Source: Bacteroidota bacterium | GTDB lineage: Bacteria; Bacteroidota; Bacteroidia; 2-12-FULL-35-15 | Assembly: GCA_947449315.1 (NCBI GenBank) | Contig: CANFRC010000008.1 | Location: 62,001 to 126,000, forward strand | Direction: 5' to 3' | DNA length: 64,000 nucleotides | Shown: piece after piece, positions 53,555 to 62,832 of the stretch | Layout of the letters: each line of letters opens with the position of its first letter | How positions within the stretch are numbered: position 1 is the first letter of the stretch | The notes under the pieces: generated by a model | Database searches by the model: none | The model's input: only the letters and a program-made list of their open reading frames with translations | What the model was told of the DNA's origin: nothing | Position numbers and translations under genes: made by a program

Positions 53555-54574
53555 TTGCGAACTTCCTTACACATAGATGAATTTTTAAAACTTTCGGAAA
53601 CCCATCCGATACTGGATGTTCGTACGCCAGCTGAATTTGAGCAAGGCCATATTGTTGGTGCGCTCAATTTACCATTATTTACAAATGAAGAACGTGTGAT
53701 TGTTGGCACCATCTATAAAAAGGAGGGGAAACAACCTGCTATTTTAAAAGGACTGGAAATTGTAGGTCCTAAGCTTCACGAGTATGTGAAAGCTGCCATT
53801 CAACTAAACAAAAGCGCTACTTTTTTAGTTCATTGTTGGCGGGGAGGGATGCGAAGTTCAAGCATGGCTTGGTTTTTAGAAACATATGGATTCAAGTGTA
53901 TCACGCTCAAAGGAGGGTATAAGAGTTATCGAAAACATGTACTAGATAGTTTCAACGAACAAAAAAAAATTATTATACTCGGAGGGAAAACCGGAACAGG
54001 GAAAACACTTGTTTTACAAGAGCTACAAAACCTAAATGAACAGATCATTGATTTAGAAAAAATAGCGCGTCATAAAGGTTCGTCTTTTGGATCATTGGGA
54101 GAAAAGGCTCAAACATCTCAAGAGCAGTTTGAAAATGAGCTTTCCTTTCAACTTTCAAAAATTACACCTCAAAAAAAATGTTGGTTTGAAAATGAAAGCA
54201 GAAGTATTGGCAAAAACATTATTCCTGCAGGATTATGGGAGCAAATGAGAAACGCAATTGTACTATCACTCAATCTTCCTCTTGAAGAACGAATAAATTA
54301 CCTAGCGAAAGAATATGGTACGTTTTCGAAAGAAGAGCTAATAGCTGCGACAGAACGTATCGGGAAACGATTGGGGGGGCAACATGTAAAACGTGCTATT
54401 GAAGCACTTCAAGTAGGTGATTATAAAACAGCTTTTGAAATTTGTCTCGTCTATTATGATAAAACATATCATTATGGGGAAGAAAAAAGAGAAAAAGAAA
54501 AAGTCATTCATTATACATTTGAGAAAATGGATTTAACTCGCATTGCGAAGACCATAAAAGATCATGACTGCTAA
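53555..54574 (+). CDS. selU: tRNA 2-selenouridine synthase
   Basis: 339-aa enzyme (also MnmH) that replaces sulfur by selenium at wobble uridine 34 of Lys, Glu and Gln tRNAs. The N-terminal rhodanese domain has the active Cys C94 in VHCWRGGMRSSSM. The C-terminal P-loop domain has GGKTGTGKT (143-151), which binds the isoprenoid donor. The start is TTG 53555: the conserved N-terminus follows at once and no other start fits. It depends on selenophosphate, made by the next gene's product. Confidence 0.93.
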   Translation: MRTSLHIDEFLKLSETHPILDVRTPAEFEQGHIVGALNLPLFTNEERVIVGTIYKKEGKQPAILKGLEIVGPKLHEYVKAAIQLNKSATFLVHCWRGGMRSSSMAWFLETYGFKCITLKGGYKSYRKHVLDSFNEQKKIIILGGKTGTGKTLVLQELQNLNEQIIDLEKIARHKGSSFGSLGEKAQTSQEQFENELSFQLSKITPQKKCWFENESRSIGKNIIPAGLWEQMRNAIVLSLNLPLEERINYLAKEYGTFSKEELIAATERIGKRLGGQHVKRAIEALQVGDYKTAFEICLVYYDKTYHYGEEKREKEKVIHYTFEKMDLTRIAKTIKDHDC

Positions 54575-54618
54575 GGCAAAAAAATTAAAAAAATAATCGC
54601 ATTTTACTGATCAACAAT

Positions 54619-55659
54619 ATGGAAGAAATAAAATTAACACATTACTCACATGGAACGGGTTGTGGCTGCAAAATAGCGCCTGCTGTCTTAGATGAAATAT
54701 TAAAATCCAAATTCGTTGCTCCTCCTAATGACAAACTAATCGTTGGAAATAGTAGTAAAGACGATGCTGCTGTATTTGACATCGGAAACGGACAAGCTCT
54801 TATCAGTACGACGGATTTTTTTATGCCTATAGTTGATGACGCCTTTGATTTTGGTAAAATTGCATCCGCAAATGCGATTAGTGATGTGTATGCGATGGGC
54901 GGGAAACCCTTGTTGGCAGTGGCAATTTTGGGATGGCCCATCAACAAGCTTTCTACTGAATTAGCTCAGCAAGTGATTGAAGGAGCTAGAAAAATCTGCT
55001 CTGAGGCAGGAATACCACTTGCAGGTGGACACAGCATTGACAGCCCGGAACCTATTTTTGGACTTGCAGTAACAGGAATTATTGATCTCAAAAATTTAAA
55101 ACAAAACAATACCGCGAAAGCAGGAGATCTCATCTACCTTACAAAAAAAATAGGAGTGGGAATCCTTTCTACTGCTGAGAAAAAAAACCTCTTAAAAGAA
55201 GAACACAAAGGCATTGCTGCCAATCAAATGATGCAACTAAATAAATTAGGAGAAAAATTAGGAACGTTGAAAGGTGTTACAGCAATGACCGATGTTACTG
55301 GATTTGGATTGTTGGGGCATTTAATCGAAATGGCAGAGGGAGCAAACTTATCGGCAGAGATCCACTATTCTAAAATCCCATTAATAGAAGATCTTAGTTT
55401 TTATATTTCACAAATGTGTGTTCCCGATAATAGTTTCAGAAATTGGAGTAGCTACGATCCGAAAGTGTCCGGCATAACAGGAGATTCCTTACTAACGCTA
55501 TGCGATCCACAAACAAATGGAGGGTTATTAATTACCGTTAACGCCGATTCCAAAGATGAATTTGAAAAATTATTGAGAACTGAAGGATTCGAGAATTTCC
55601 TTGAACCTATTGGTTTCATGAAAGCAAGTGGAGAAAAAATTATTGATATTAATCCATAG
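54619..55659 (+). CDS. selD: Selenophosphate synthetase
   Basis: 346 aa; makes selenophosphate from selenide and ATP. The active-site loop HGTGCGCKIAP holds C15 and K18, equal to Cys17 and Lys20 of E. coli SelD. The active residue is Cys, not selenocysteine. STTDFFMPIVDDAFDFGKIA, the AMGGKP segment and AGGHSIDSPEP are conserved ATP/Mg blocks; TDVTGFGLLGHL and DPQTNGGLL complete the fold. It lies 44 bases after selU, so selenium is used here at least for tRNA. Confidence 0.95.
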   Translation: MEEIKLTHYSHGTGCGCKIAPAVLDEILKSKFVAPPNDKLIVGNSSKDDAAVFDIGNGQALISTTDFFMPIVDDAFDFGKIASANAISDVYAMGGKPLLAVAILGWPINKLSTELAQQVIEGARKICSEAGIPLAGGHSIDSPEPIFGLAVTGIIDLKNLKQNNTAKAGDLIYLTKKIGVGILSTAEKKNLLKEEHKGIAANQMMQLNKLGEKLGTLKGVTAMTDVTGFGLLGHLIEMAEGANLSAEIHYSKIPLIEDLSFYISQMCVPDNSFRNWSSYDPKVSGITGDSLLTLCDPQTNGGLLITVNADSKDEFEKLLRTEGFENFLEPIGFMKASGEKIIDINP

Positions 55660-55665
55660 ATCATT

Positions 55666-57084
55666 TTGAGCAAACTTATAAATACAACCAGCCAAATTTT
55701 AGTGTGGATTTCTGCTATAGCATTTGTTTTGCTTTACCTTACCTTAAGTTATTATAATCGTTTGGCATCTGATGATATTGTATTCATTGCTCTTTCAAAG
55801 AATCAAACCCTTTTCCAATATATAAGTGCTTTTTATCAGACATGGAGTGGACGTTGGTCGTGCGGTAGTTATTTTTATATTATTACGAATATGGGTAATT
55901 CTTTTCAAAACACTCCAGTTTATATTTTCTTGTACTATTTTATCTCTTTAATAATTTTCATTTATTCTATAAAGTCCATTCTTCATTTCTCTTTTTTAAA
56001 ATTTTTCAACACCTGTCTTGATAGAAGTACATTATACCTTTACAGTATATTATTTATCGCTAGTTTTTATTATTTCACCTTCCAATGTAGTGAAGTATGG
56101 TGGTGGGTTTGCGCATCTGTTGATACCTTACAAGGGATCATTTTTTTATTATTTGGAATGAGCCTTTTGCTTAAAGAACAAAAAAATAAATTCCATTACT
56201 TTTTAATCTTCCTTTCATTTATATATGTTGGAGGAGGGTTTGAAATTTACAGTTTAATAGTAGAATCATTCTGCTTTTTATTATTCATATATTGTGTTTT
56301 CAAAAATCAATCCGTTTTTTATACGCTAAGAAAAAGCACTTATACAAAAGGTATACTTATCGGAATAATTTCCCTGTTTTTTTCTTCGGCAATTTCTTTT
56401 TCCGCACCCGGCAACAGAAACAGGAGGGATGCTGTTACTAAGGAGCTTTCACTTAATGTTATAGCCAATAAACAGAATACACTCGTTGAAATCAGTAAAA
56501 ATATTTTTTCTGAAAAAAAATACATCCTTGCTGCAGGACTTTCCAGTTTGTGGATATTATTAGGAATGAGACTGAAAAAGGATGGAAATGCCGACAAAAA
56601 AATAGCGCTCAAAAAACTATTAATTATTTCCTTATTGCCATTCATTCTTTCAATATTAATCACTTGGGGGTTTCAAATATTATTAATGAGAGGCTATTCT
56701 ATTCCAGTAAGAGCATGGACATTTTCTAGTTTTTCTTTGACTTTTTTCTGCTGTTTCCTTTGTTTAACAATCGGATACTCATTTCAATTTCAATCACACG
56801 CATTAGATTATTTAATTAAAGTAATTGTTCCTCTTTCCATTGCAATATTATTATCTACAAATTTTATCATGCAATATAAATACGCATCCGTTTACAGCAG
56901 AGCATACGATCAATTGATAAGTAAATTAATTGATTCGAGATCTGATGGCCGAATAAAAACGATTGCAGTAAATAAGCTTCCCGAATCAGGAATGTTGATT
57001 CCGCTAGACATTGCGGATGATTATATTAAAATTCCGCTAAAGGAATTCTTAGATCTGAAGTGCGAAATAAAAGTCATTGAATAA
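55666..57084 (+). CDS. Polytopic membrane protein, GT-C/DUF6056-like
   Basis: 472 aa with about 10-11 hydrophobic helices. The first extracytoplasmic loop has the Asp pair D36-D37 in NRLASDDIVF, and W-SGRW follows at about 60-64. GGGFEIYSL and SFSAPGNRNRR occur further on. This order of DD, W-x-GR and APGN-R is that of Bacteroidota proteins annotated as DUF6056 or glucosyltransferase-like, which suggests a lipid-linked-sugar GT-C enzyme. The function is unproven. It starts at TTG 55666, 6 bases after selD, in the same operon, although its link to selenium is unclear. Confidence 0.7.
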   Translation: MSKLINTTSQILVWISAIAFVLLYLTLSYYNRLASDDIVFIALSKNQTLFQYISAFYQTWSGRWSCGSYFYIITNMGNSFQNTPVYIFLYYFISLIIFIYSIKSILHFSFLKFFNTCLDRSTLYLYSILFIASFYYFTFQCSEVWWWVCASVDTLQGIIFLLFGMSLLLKEQKNKFHYFLIFLSFIYVGGGFEIYSLIVESFCFLLFIYCVFKNQSVFYTLRKSTYTKGILIGIISLFFSSAISFSAPGNRNRRDAVTKELSLNVIANKQNTLVEISKNIFSEKKYILAAGLSSLWILLGMRLKKDGNADKKIALKKLLIISLLPFILSILITWGFQILLMRGYSIPVRAWTFSSFSLTFFCCFLCLTIGYSFQFQSHALDYLIKVIVPLSIAILLSTNFIMQYKYASVYSRAYDQLISKLIDSRSDGRIKTIAVNKLPESGMLIPLDIADDYIKIPLKEFLDLKCEIKVIE

Positions 57085-57085
57085 A

Positions 57086-58225
57086 TCAATTTTTCAACTC
57101 CATTAGTAATTTCCGAAATAAACTTATCGCCTCGTTGATTTCAGCTTCTGTAGTATATTTCCCCAAACTAAAGCGAATGGAAGAAAAGGAATCATCATCA
57201 TTTAGGCCCATTGCTTTTAACACATGCGATGGTTGAGCAAGGGCAGAAGTACAAGCCGAACCCAAGGCAACTGTAATGTTTGGGATTTTATTTATCAAGG
57301 ATTCGGAACGGATACCCTGAAAAGTAATATTTGTGGTGTTAAACAAACGGTGTTTGGTACTTCCATTTATAAAAACATTTTCCGTTTCACATAATAATTG
57401 TTCTAATTTGGTCCGTAGTTTAGAAATGCGTATTGCATCCTCCCACATTTCTTCTTTCGCCAATTCACAGGCTTTTCCTAAACCAACAATCCCCGTAACA
57501 TTTAAGGTTCCAGATCGCAAACCGCGTTCGTGCCCACCCCCATGCATTTGAGGAAACAAAGAAACACGAGGCCCCTTCCTTCTTACATAAAGAGCTCCTA
57601 CCCCTTTTGGACCATACATCTTATGAGCACTTACACACATAAGATCAATATGCTCTTCTTCCACATCAATCGTAATTTTCCCTACCGCTTGCGTGGCGTC
57701 ACAAAGCAAAATACTATTGTTAGCATGAACCAAATCGGCAATTTTCTTTATCGGTTGAATGACTCCTGTTTCATTATTTGCATACATAACGGCAACAAGA
57801 ATTGTTTCCGACGACAAAGCACTTTTTAATTCATCAAGGTCAATTAACCCTTCTCTGTCAACAGACAAATAAGTTATTTTTGCTCCCCTTTTTTCAAGAA
57901 ATGCACAACAATCCAAAACCGCTTTATGCTCCGTTTTTACAGTTACAATATGCTTTCCCTTGAATTGATAATTTTCCCAAACACCTTTTATAGCAAAATT
58001 AATTGCTTCCGTTGAGCCGGATGTAAAAACAATCTCTTGCTCTAAACAGTTTATCAATTCTGCAACTTGTTGTCTAGCTATTTTCACAGCATCCTCTGCT
58101 AACCAGCCAAAAGAATGGGTTCGGCTAGAAGCATTTCCAAAATTTTCAGTAAAATAAGGCAACATTACTTCCAGCACCCGCTTGTCAACAGGAGTGGTGG
58201 CATTATAATCTAAATAAATAGGCAT
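57086..58225 (-). CDS. Class I cysteine desulfurase (IscS/NifS type)
   Basis: 379-aa PLP enzyme taking sulfur, or selenium, from cysteine or selenocysteine. The PLP lysine is K202 in SAHKMYGPKG; the persulfide Cys is C324 in ALGSACTSALAQPSHVL. The class I loop is present in full. ATG 58225 starts MPIYLDYNATTPVD; the GTG at 58231 is an alternative. It diverges from sufS and converges with the membrane-protein gene at one base distance. It could serve tRNA thiolation or supply selenium to SelD. Confidence 0.92.
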   Translation of the reverse strand: MPIYLDYNATTPVDKRVLEVMLPYFTENFGNASSRTHSFGWLAEDAVKIARQQVAELINCLEQEIVFTSGSTEAINFAIKGVWENYQFKGKHIVTVKTEHKAVLDCCAFLEKRGAKITYLSVDREGLIDLDELKSALSSETILVAVMYANNETGVIQPIKKIADLVHANNSILLCDATQAVGKITIDVEEEHIDLMCVSAHKMYGPKGVGALYVRRKGPRVSLFPQMHGGGHERGLRSGTLNVTGIVGLGKACELAKEEMWEDAIRISKLRTKLEQLLCETENVFINGSTKHRLFNTTNITFQGIRSESLINKIPNITVALGSACTSALAQPSHVLKAMGLNDDDSFSSIRFSLGKYTTEAEINEAISLFRKLLMELKN

Positions 58226-58235
58226 TTTCACGCTA

Positions 58236-58243
58236 CAAAAGTA
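58236..58243 (-). promoter_or_regulatory. Candidate -7 element of class I desulfurase gene
   Basis: The minus strand reads TACTTTTG, exact to TAnnTTTG. It is 10 bases from the ATG, so the mRNA would be almost leaderless. Confidence 0.4.
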
Positions 58244-58370
58244 ACAAATAGAACCTGGATAATACAGAGATTCATTTCATAAATCTTACTTTTTATTCCC
58301 CATAGAACACTTTATTTATAAGGAAACAGCTCGCTATTTAGAATAATTCTTAACTTAGCGCTGCAAAAAT

Positions 58371-59615
58371 ATGAGCCAATCAGCCAACCATCGAAAAAGC
58401 ATAGCCATCGAAAAAATTCGTGCTGATTTCCCAATTCTTTCCAAAAAAGTAAATGGGAAGCCACTCGTTTATTTTGATAATGCTTCAACCGCCCAAAAAC
58501 CGAAATTGGTGATTGATGCAATCACCAATTATTATGAAAATCAGAATGCAAATATTCATCGTGGCGTTCATACCCTAAGTCAGGAGATAACCATTGCCTA
58601 TGAAAATGCACGCGTTACTGTACAAAAACATTTGAATGCAGCGCATCCTCATGAAATAATTTTTACAAAAGGAACAACTGAATCTATCAACCTTATTGCA
58701 AGCTCTTTCGGAAAAAAATTTATTTCAAAAGGTGACGAGATAATCGTTTCGGAAATGGAACATCATTCCAATATATTGCCATGGCAACAGGTATGCGAGG
58801 AAAGAGGTGCACTATTAAAAGTAATTCCCATCAACGATGCAGGCGAATTAATTATTTCTGATTACAAACGATTACTGAATTCAAAAACCAAGATTGTTGC
58901 AATCACACACCTATCAAATACACTTGGTACTATTAATCCAATCGAAGAAATTATTGCCTTAGCGCATGCTCAAAACATTCCTGTTTTGGTAGATGGAGCG
59001 CAAGCTGTGCCTCATATTCGTGTTGATGTACAAAAACTATTTGCTGACTTTTATGTTTTCAGCGGACATAAGCTATTTGGTCCAACAGGAGTTGGAATTC
59101 TTTACGGAAAAGAAAAATGGTTAAATGAGTTACCACCTTACCAAGTGGGTGGCGGAACAATAAAAACAGTGACTTTCGAAAAAACCGATTTTGCTGATCT
59201 GCCTTTAAAATTTGAAGCTGGAACACCACATATTGAAGGCGGGATTGGACTGGCAGTGGCAATTGATTATATCAATACTATCGGATTGGATGCTATTGCA
59301 GAATATGAACACGAATTATTAGTTTACGCAACTGAAAAATTAGAAACGATAGAAGGAGTAAAAATAATAGGCACATCAAAAAATAAAGCGAGTGTAATTT
59401 CATTTATTGTTGACGGCTTACATCCGTTTGATATCGGAACTATTTTGGATCAACTTGGAATCGCTGTCCGAACAGGTCATCATTGCACCCAGCCATTGAT
59501 GCAACGCTTTGGAATTCCAGGTACAATAAGAGCATCGTTTGCTTTTTATAATACAAAAGAAGAAATCGATATCTTCCTGTCGGGCTTAGAAAAGGCTATT
59601 AAAATGTTGAAATAA
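58371..59615 (+). CDS. sufS: Class II cysteine desulfurase SufS
   Basis: 414-aa enzyme passing cysteine sulfur to SufE for Fe-S assembly. The PLP lysine is K234 in FSGHKLFGPTG; the catalytic Cys is C372 in TGHHCTQP, in the short class II loop. It starts the operon sufS-sufE-sufT-like-DUF2480 with gaps of 1, 2 and 35 bases. The scaffold genes sufBCD, usually directly upstream in Bacteroidota, are absent here, and a divergent class I desulfurase gene takes that place. Confidence 0.95.
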   Translation: MSQSANHRKSIAIEKIRADFPILSKKVNGKPLVYFDNASTAQKPKLVIDAITNYYENQNANIHRGVHTLSQEITIAYENARVTVQKHLNAAHPHEIIFTKGTTESINLIASSFGKKFISKGDEIIVSEMEHHSNILPWQQVCEERGALLKVIPINDAGELIISDYKRLLNSKTKIVAITHLSNTLGTINPIEEIIALAHAQNIPVLVDGAQAVPHIRVDVQKLFADFYVFSGHKLFGPTGVGILYGKEKWLNELPPYQVGGGTIKTVTFEKTDFADLPLKFEAGTPHIEGGIGLAVAIDYINTIGLDAIAEYEHELLVYATEKLETIEGVKIIGTSKNKASVISFIVDGLHPFDIGTILDQLGIAVRTGHHCTQPLMQRFGIPGTIRASFAFYNTKEEIDIFLSGLEKAIKMLK

Positions 59616-59616
59616 T

Positions 59617-60036
59617 ATGAGCATAGAAGCAACTGAAAATGAAATAGTAGATGAGTTCGAAATGTTTGAGGACTGGATTCAGAAATATGAATATCTGATC
59701 GATCTTGGAAAATCATTGCCATTGATCGATGAAAAATATAAAACAGAAGATAATTTAATCAAAGGGTGTCAAAGTCAAGTTTGGATGCATTCTGAACTTA
59801 AAGACGGGAAGATTGTTTATACTGCTGACAGTGATGCTATTATTACAAAAGGAATGGTTGCACTTATGGTTCGTGTGTTATCCAATCATTCCCCAGAGGA
59901 AATAATAAATTCCAAATTAGATTTTGTAGAAAAGATTGGATTGACAAAACACCTTTCACCTACCCGCAGCAACGGATTGGTAAGTATGATCAAGCAAATG
60001 AAATTAGATGCAGTAGCTTATAAAATCAAAAATTAG
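59617..60036 (+). CDS. sufE: SufE sulfur acceptor
   Basis: 139 aa; takes persulfide from SufS and passes it to the scaffold. The acceptor Cys is C51 in DNLIKGCQSQVWM, and the family strand KIVYTADSDAIITKGMVALMVRVL follows. The length is typical. It starts one base after the sufS stop. Confidence 0.95.
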   Translation: MSIEATENEIVDEFEMFEDWIQKYEYLIDLGKSLPLIDEKYKTEDNLIKGCQSQVWMHSELKDGKIVYTADSDAIITKGMVALMVRVLSNHSPEEIINSKLDFVEKIGLTKHLSPTRSNGLVSMIKQMKLDAVAYKIKN

Positions 60037-60038
60037 AA

Positions 60039-60368
60039 ATGCCCGCAATCATAAACACACATAATACCGAACTTACTCAGCGCGTAATCGATACGATTAA
60101 AACATGCTATGACCCCGAGATTCCTGTTGATATTTGGGAGCTTGGACTGATCTATGAGATCAACATTGATGAAGAAAATAATCTTTTAGTCAAGATGACC
60201 CTCACGTCTCCATCTTGCCCTGTTGCTGAAACATTGCCTCCGGAAGTTGAAGACAAGCTGCGTGAAGTAGAAGGAATACGATCAGCAAAAATTGAACTCA
60301 CGTTTGAACCTTCCTGGGAAAAAGAAATGATGAGTGAAGTGGCTCAACTAGAATTAGGTTTCATGTAA
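60039..60368 (+). CDS. SufT-like iron-sulfur maturation factor (DUF59/MIP18)
   Basis: 109-aa small domain (DUF59) shared with PaaD, SufT and the eukaryotic CIA factor MIP18. TCYDPEIPVDIWELGLIY carries the conserved D25-P-E; MTLTSPSCPVAETLP has the conserved Cys C60. The family helps mature Fe-S proteins. Two bases after sufE, it belongs to the same operon. Confidence 0.92.
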   Translation: MPAIINTHNTELTQRVIDTIKTCYDPEIPVDIWELGLIYEINIDEENNLLVKMTLTSPSCPVAETLPPEVEDKLREVEGIRSAKIELTFEPSWEKEMMSEVAQLELGFM

Positions 60369-60403
60369 ATAAAATTTGAACCTTAAATTCGAAGACCTCA
60401 AAA

Positions 60404-60913
60404 ATGGAAAATGAAATTGTAAATAAAGTATCACAAAGCGGCTTAATAACTATCGATCTGGAAGAATTTTATCCGGATGGAGAACGGGTATTGTTTGATA
60501 TAAAAGAGTTGTTATTCCAAGGGTTGGTTTTGCGAGAAAAAGATTTCAGAGAATTTATAAAAAATGAAGATTGGAATAAATACAAAGACAAGTATGTAGC
60601 ATTAACCTGTTCTGCTGATGCTATTGTTCCCACTTGGGCATATATGTTATTGGCTACCCAGTTAGAACCTATCGCAAAAAAAGTTGTTTTTGGAAATCTG
60701 GAATCTTTAGAAACAATTCTTTATACTGAAATTCTTTCCAAAATAGACATTAACAATTATAAAGATGCGCGCGTTGTAATTAAAGGCTGCGGAAATTTAC
60801 CAATACCCAAATCTGCTTACGTTCAAATAACAAGCTTATTACGACCGCTTGCAAAAAGCATTATGTATGGAGAGCCTTGTTCTACGGTTCCTTTGTATAA
60901 ACAAGCAAAATAA
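60404..60913 (+). CDS. DUF2480 protein in SUF operon
   Basis: 169 aa, a family confined largely to Bacteroidota and commonly next to suf genes. It begins IVNKVSQSGLITIDLEEFYP and ends SIMYGEPCSTVPLYK. Three cysteines are seen: C69 (ALTCSAD), C129 (IKGCGN) and C159 (EPCST). Together with conserved Asp and His-poor surroundings they could hold a cluster or metal. There is no signal peptide, so it is cytoplasmic. A role in Fe-S assembly is inferred from place only. Confidence 0.85.
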   Translation: MENEIVNKVSQSGLITIDLEEFYPDGERVLFDIKELLFQGLVLREKDFREFIKNEDWNKYKDKYVALTCSADAIVPTWAYMLLATQLEPIAKKVVFGNLESLETILYTEILSKIDINNYKDARVVIKGCGNLPIPKSAYVQITSLLRPLAKSIMYGEPCSTVPLYKQAK

Positions 60914-60924
60914 TTTTATAAAAT

Positions 60925-60955
60925 AAAAAAGCCCCGCAAATTGCGAGGCTTTTTT
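60925..60955. terminator. Bidirectional terminator between DUF2480 and T9SS cargo gene
   Basis: AAAAAAGCC with CGCAA / TTGCG after one mismatch, and GGCTTTTTT. It serves both converging genes. Confidence 0.88.
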
Positions 60956-60975
60956 GTTACCGATCTTACCGATTA

Positions 60976-62256
60976 TTATTGTATGATTAATTTTTGAACT
61001 TTCATATCTGTTCCTGTATTGATTCGTACATAATAAATCCCTTTGGATAAACCTTCCAAATTAATTTGTTTATTATAACCTGATGTAATGTTTTTATCCA
61101 TTGTGCTGAAAACTTCTTTCCCTTGAAGATCAATTACACTGATCGTCAATTGGCTAAAAACAGCATTGTTAACTGTTACATGAAACAGTCCATTTGTTGG
61201 GTTCGGATAAACAGATACACTTCCAGCTGTTAATTCATCTATTCCTACTCCTGTTATTACAACTGTGTTGGAAACAGTATCTGCGCCACAACTACCTGTT
61301 ACAATCAACTGAACAGTGTATGTGCCATTCGCAGTATATGTATGAACTGGATTTGTAACAGTACTTACAGCACTTCCATCTCCAAAATTCCAAGAGTTTG
61401 ACCCACTTGTAGATGTATTTGTGAATGTAATCACATTGGCTACGTTTGAATACGTATACGCAGCAACCTGAAAATCTGAAACAACTACTGTTTGTGCTGT
61501 TGAATCACACGAACTCAAATGATAAACGATTGTGTGTGTTCCCACACCTGCAATGGAAGGATCAAATGTATATAGCATTGTTCCTGGGAATTGTGCAACA
61601 CCCGCTCCCGTGAAAAAACCTCCTAATTCAACAGGCACAATTGTAACGGCTGGATCAAGGGAACAGTAATTCGGATTCAAGGTTGTGAAAGAGGGGTCTG
61701 CAACACCCAAATCAGTGAGCACAATCGTAGTTGAACCACCAGGAGAAGTATATGGATCTAATTGAACATAATATGTTTTACCAGGTGTAAGACAACTTAC
61801 AAGACTTAAATAAGATGAAAACTCAACCCCTCCATGAAGAAAAAAATGTCGGTCATCGTCATTTGCAGCAATGAGTGTTGCTCCGCCTTGTAAAATACTA
61901 TCACATGAAACTGCATCCCATATTGCTAACTGCGTATCAAAACCAGGTGACTGAACAGATACGCGACCTGAAGCTGGTGCAACAAATGTAAACCATAGTG
62001 TATTGGTTATAGTGTTGCTAAAATTACACCAACCTGTTTGCGCTGTACAATCACCTCCTGGCGGAACAGGCTCTCCAACCTGAATTGTTCCCACTGATGT
62101 ATTAAACGGCCCATTCACTCCAAAAGATAATGGTAGCGCTGCACAAACATTGTCAGCAGGAGGTATCGTTTGTGCATTCAGATTAGATTGGTAACCCATT
62201 ATTAAAAAGGGGTAAAATAAAACAAGGTTTAATTTTAAAAAGAATTTTTTTTTCAT
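60976..62256 (-). CDS. T9SS-exported PKD-domain protein, copy A
   Basis: 426 aa. ATG 62256 gives the signal MKKKFFLKLNLVLFYPFLI, ending near LNAQ; an upstream in-frame TTG at 62286 is less likely. Next is a beta-sandwich (about 35-175, with GWCNFSNTITNTLWFTFVAP and LIAANDDD, akin to pre-peptidase C-terminal or pro-domain folds). A Bacteroidota linker repeat follows (GGFFTGAGV to HTIVYHL), then a PKD domain (about 275-345, WNFGDGSAVS) and a type A sorting domain (VYPNPTNGLFHV to KLIIQ). It is probably a surface adhesin or structural protein, since no catalytic motif is seen. A paralogue lies upstream. Confidence 0.9.
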   Translation of the reverse strand: MKKKFFLKLNLVLFYPFLIMGYQSNLNAQTIPPADNVCAALPLSFGVNGPFNTSVGTIQVGEPVPPGGDCTAQTGWCNFSNTITNTLWFTFVAPASGRVSVQSPGFDTQLAIWDAVSCDSILQGGATLIAANDDDRHFFLHGGVEFSSYLSLVSCLTPGKTYYVQLDPYTSPGGSTTIVLTDLGVADPSFTTLNPNYCSLDPAVTIVPVELGGFFTGAGVAQFPGTMLYTFDPSIAGVGTHTIVYHLSSCDSTAQTVVVSDFQVAAYTYSNVANVITFTNTSTSGSNSWNFGDGSAVSTVTNPVHTYTANGTYTVQLIVTGSCGADTVSNTVVITGVGIDELTAGSVSVYPNPTNGLFHVTVNNAVFSQLTISVIDLQGKEVFSTMDKNITSGYNKQINLEGLSKGIYYVRINTGTDMKVQKLIIQ

Positions 62257-62832
62257 AGTTTTAAGAAATTTAAATAATACATTCAATTAATATGGATTCG
62301 TTTTTTATTAATAATGCTAGACTAATTGATACAAGAAAGTCCTATTAAAATAAAATTATAGTTTGATGACTATCAATTAATATAACAGGACAAAAGTGAA
62401 ATAAAAAATACCAGAGCACAAACACAAAGAGTCAAAAAACAAGTTCTCGGAACTCGAATTTTTCTTTTTTTTATACTTAATTATAAAATAAAAAACACGT
62501 TACACCTATCGGTTTTATTGATTAAAAAATAATTAGGCTGAAGGTAGTACTATGAAAATCTTTAAGTTTTCGAAGCCTATTTTTAGGGTCGAAATAAATA
62601 ACCAATACCATATTAATTGAAAATACAATACAAACTAAGGAGGAGCTGATTTGCTAAGTTCGATTTGCTATGAAAGCCTTTCGAAGGAAGTAATTTACGG
62701 AGAGTAAAAAACATTGAAAACAATTTTATATTCAAAAATTAAAAATCAATTAACTATTGACGAATACACGTTGTGCGTAGTGTTATAAAATTAAAATCCC
62801 CTCCTAATATAGGAGGGGATTTTAATTGAAAA
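62257..62832. other. Intergenic region between the two T9SS paralogues
   Basis: 576 AT-rich bases. The right end holds a strong terminator for copy B. The remainder must carry the promoter of copy A, but no TAnnTTTG with a matching -33 is convincing. No credible reading frame is present. Confidence 0.6.
62791..62825 (-). terminator. Terminator after T9SS copy B
   Basis: Perfect 14-bp stem TTAAAATCCCCTCC / GGAGGGGATTTTAA with a seven-base loop, 8 bases past the copy B stop on the minus strand. Confidence 0.85.

Noticed and set aside
54619-55659. Selenocysteine codon in selD
   Set aside because: The active-site codon in HGTGCGCK is Cys, and no in-frame TGA is present.
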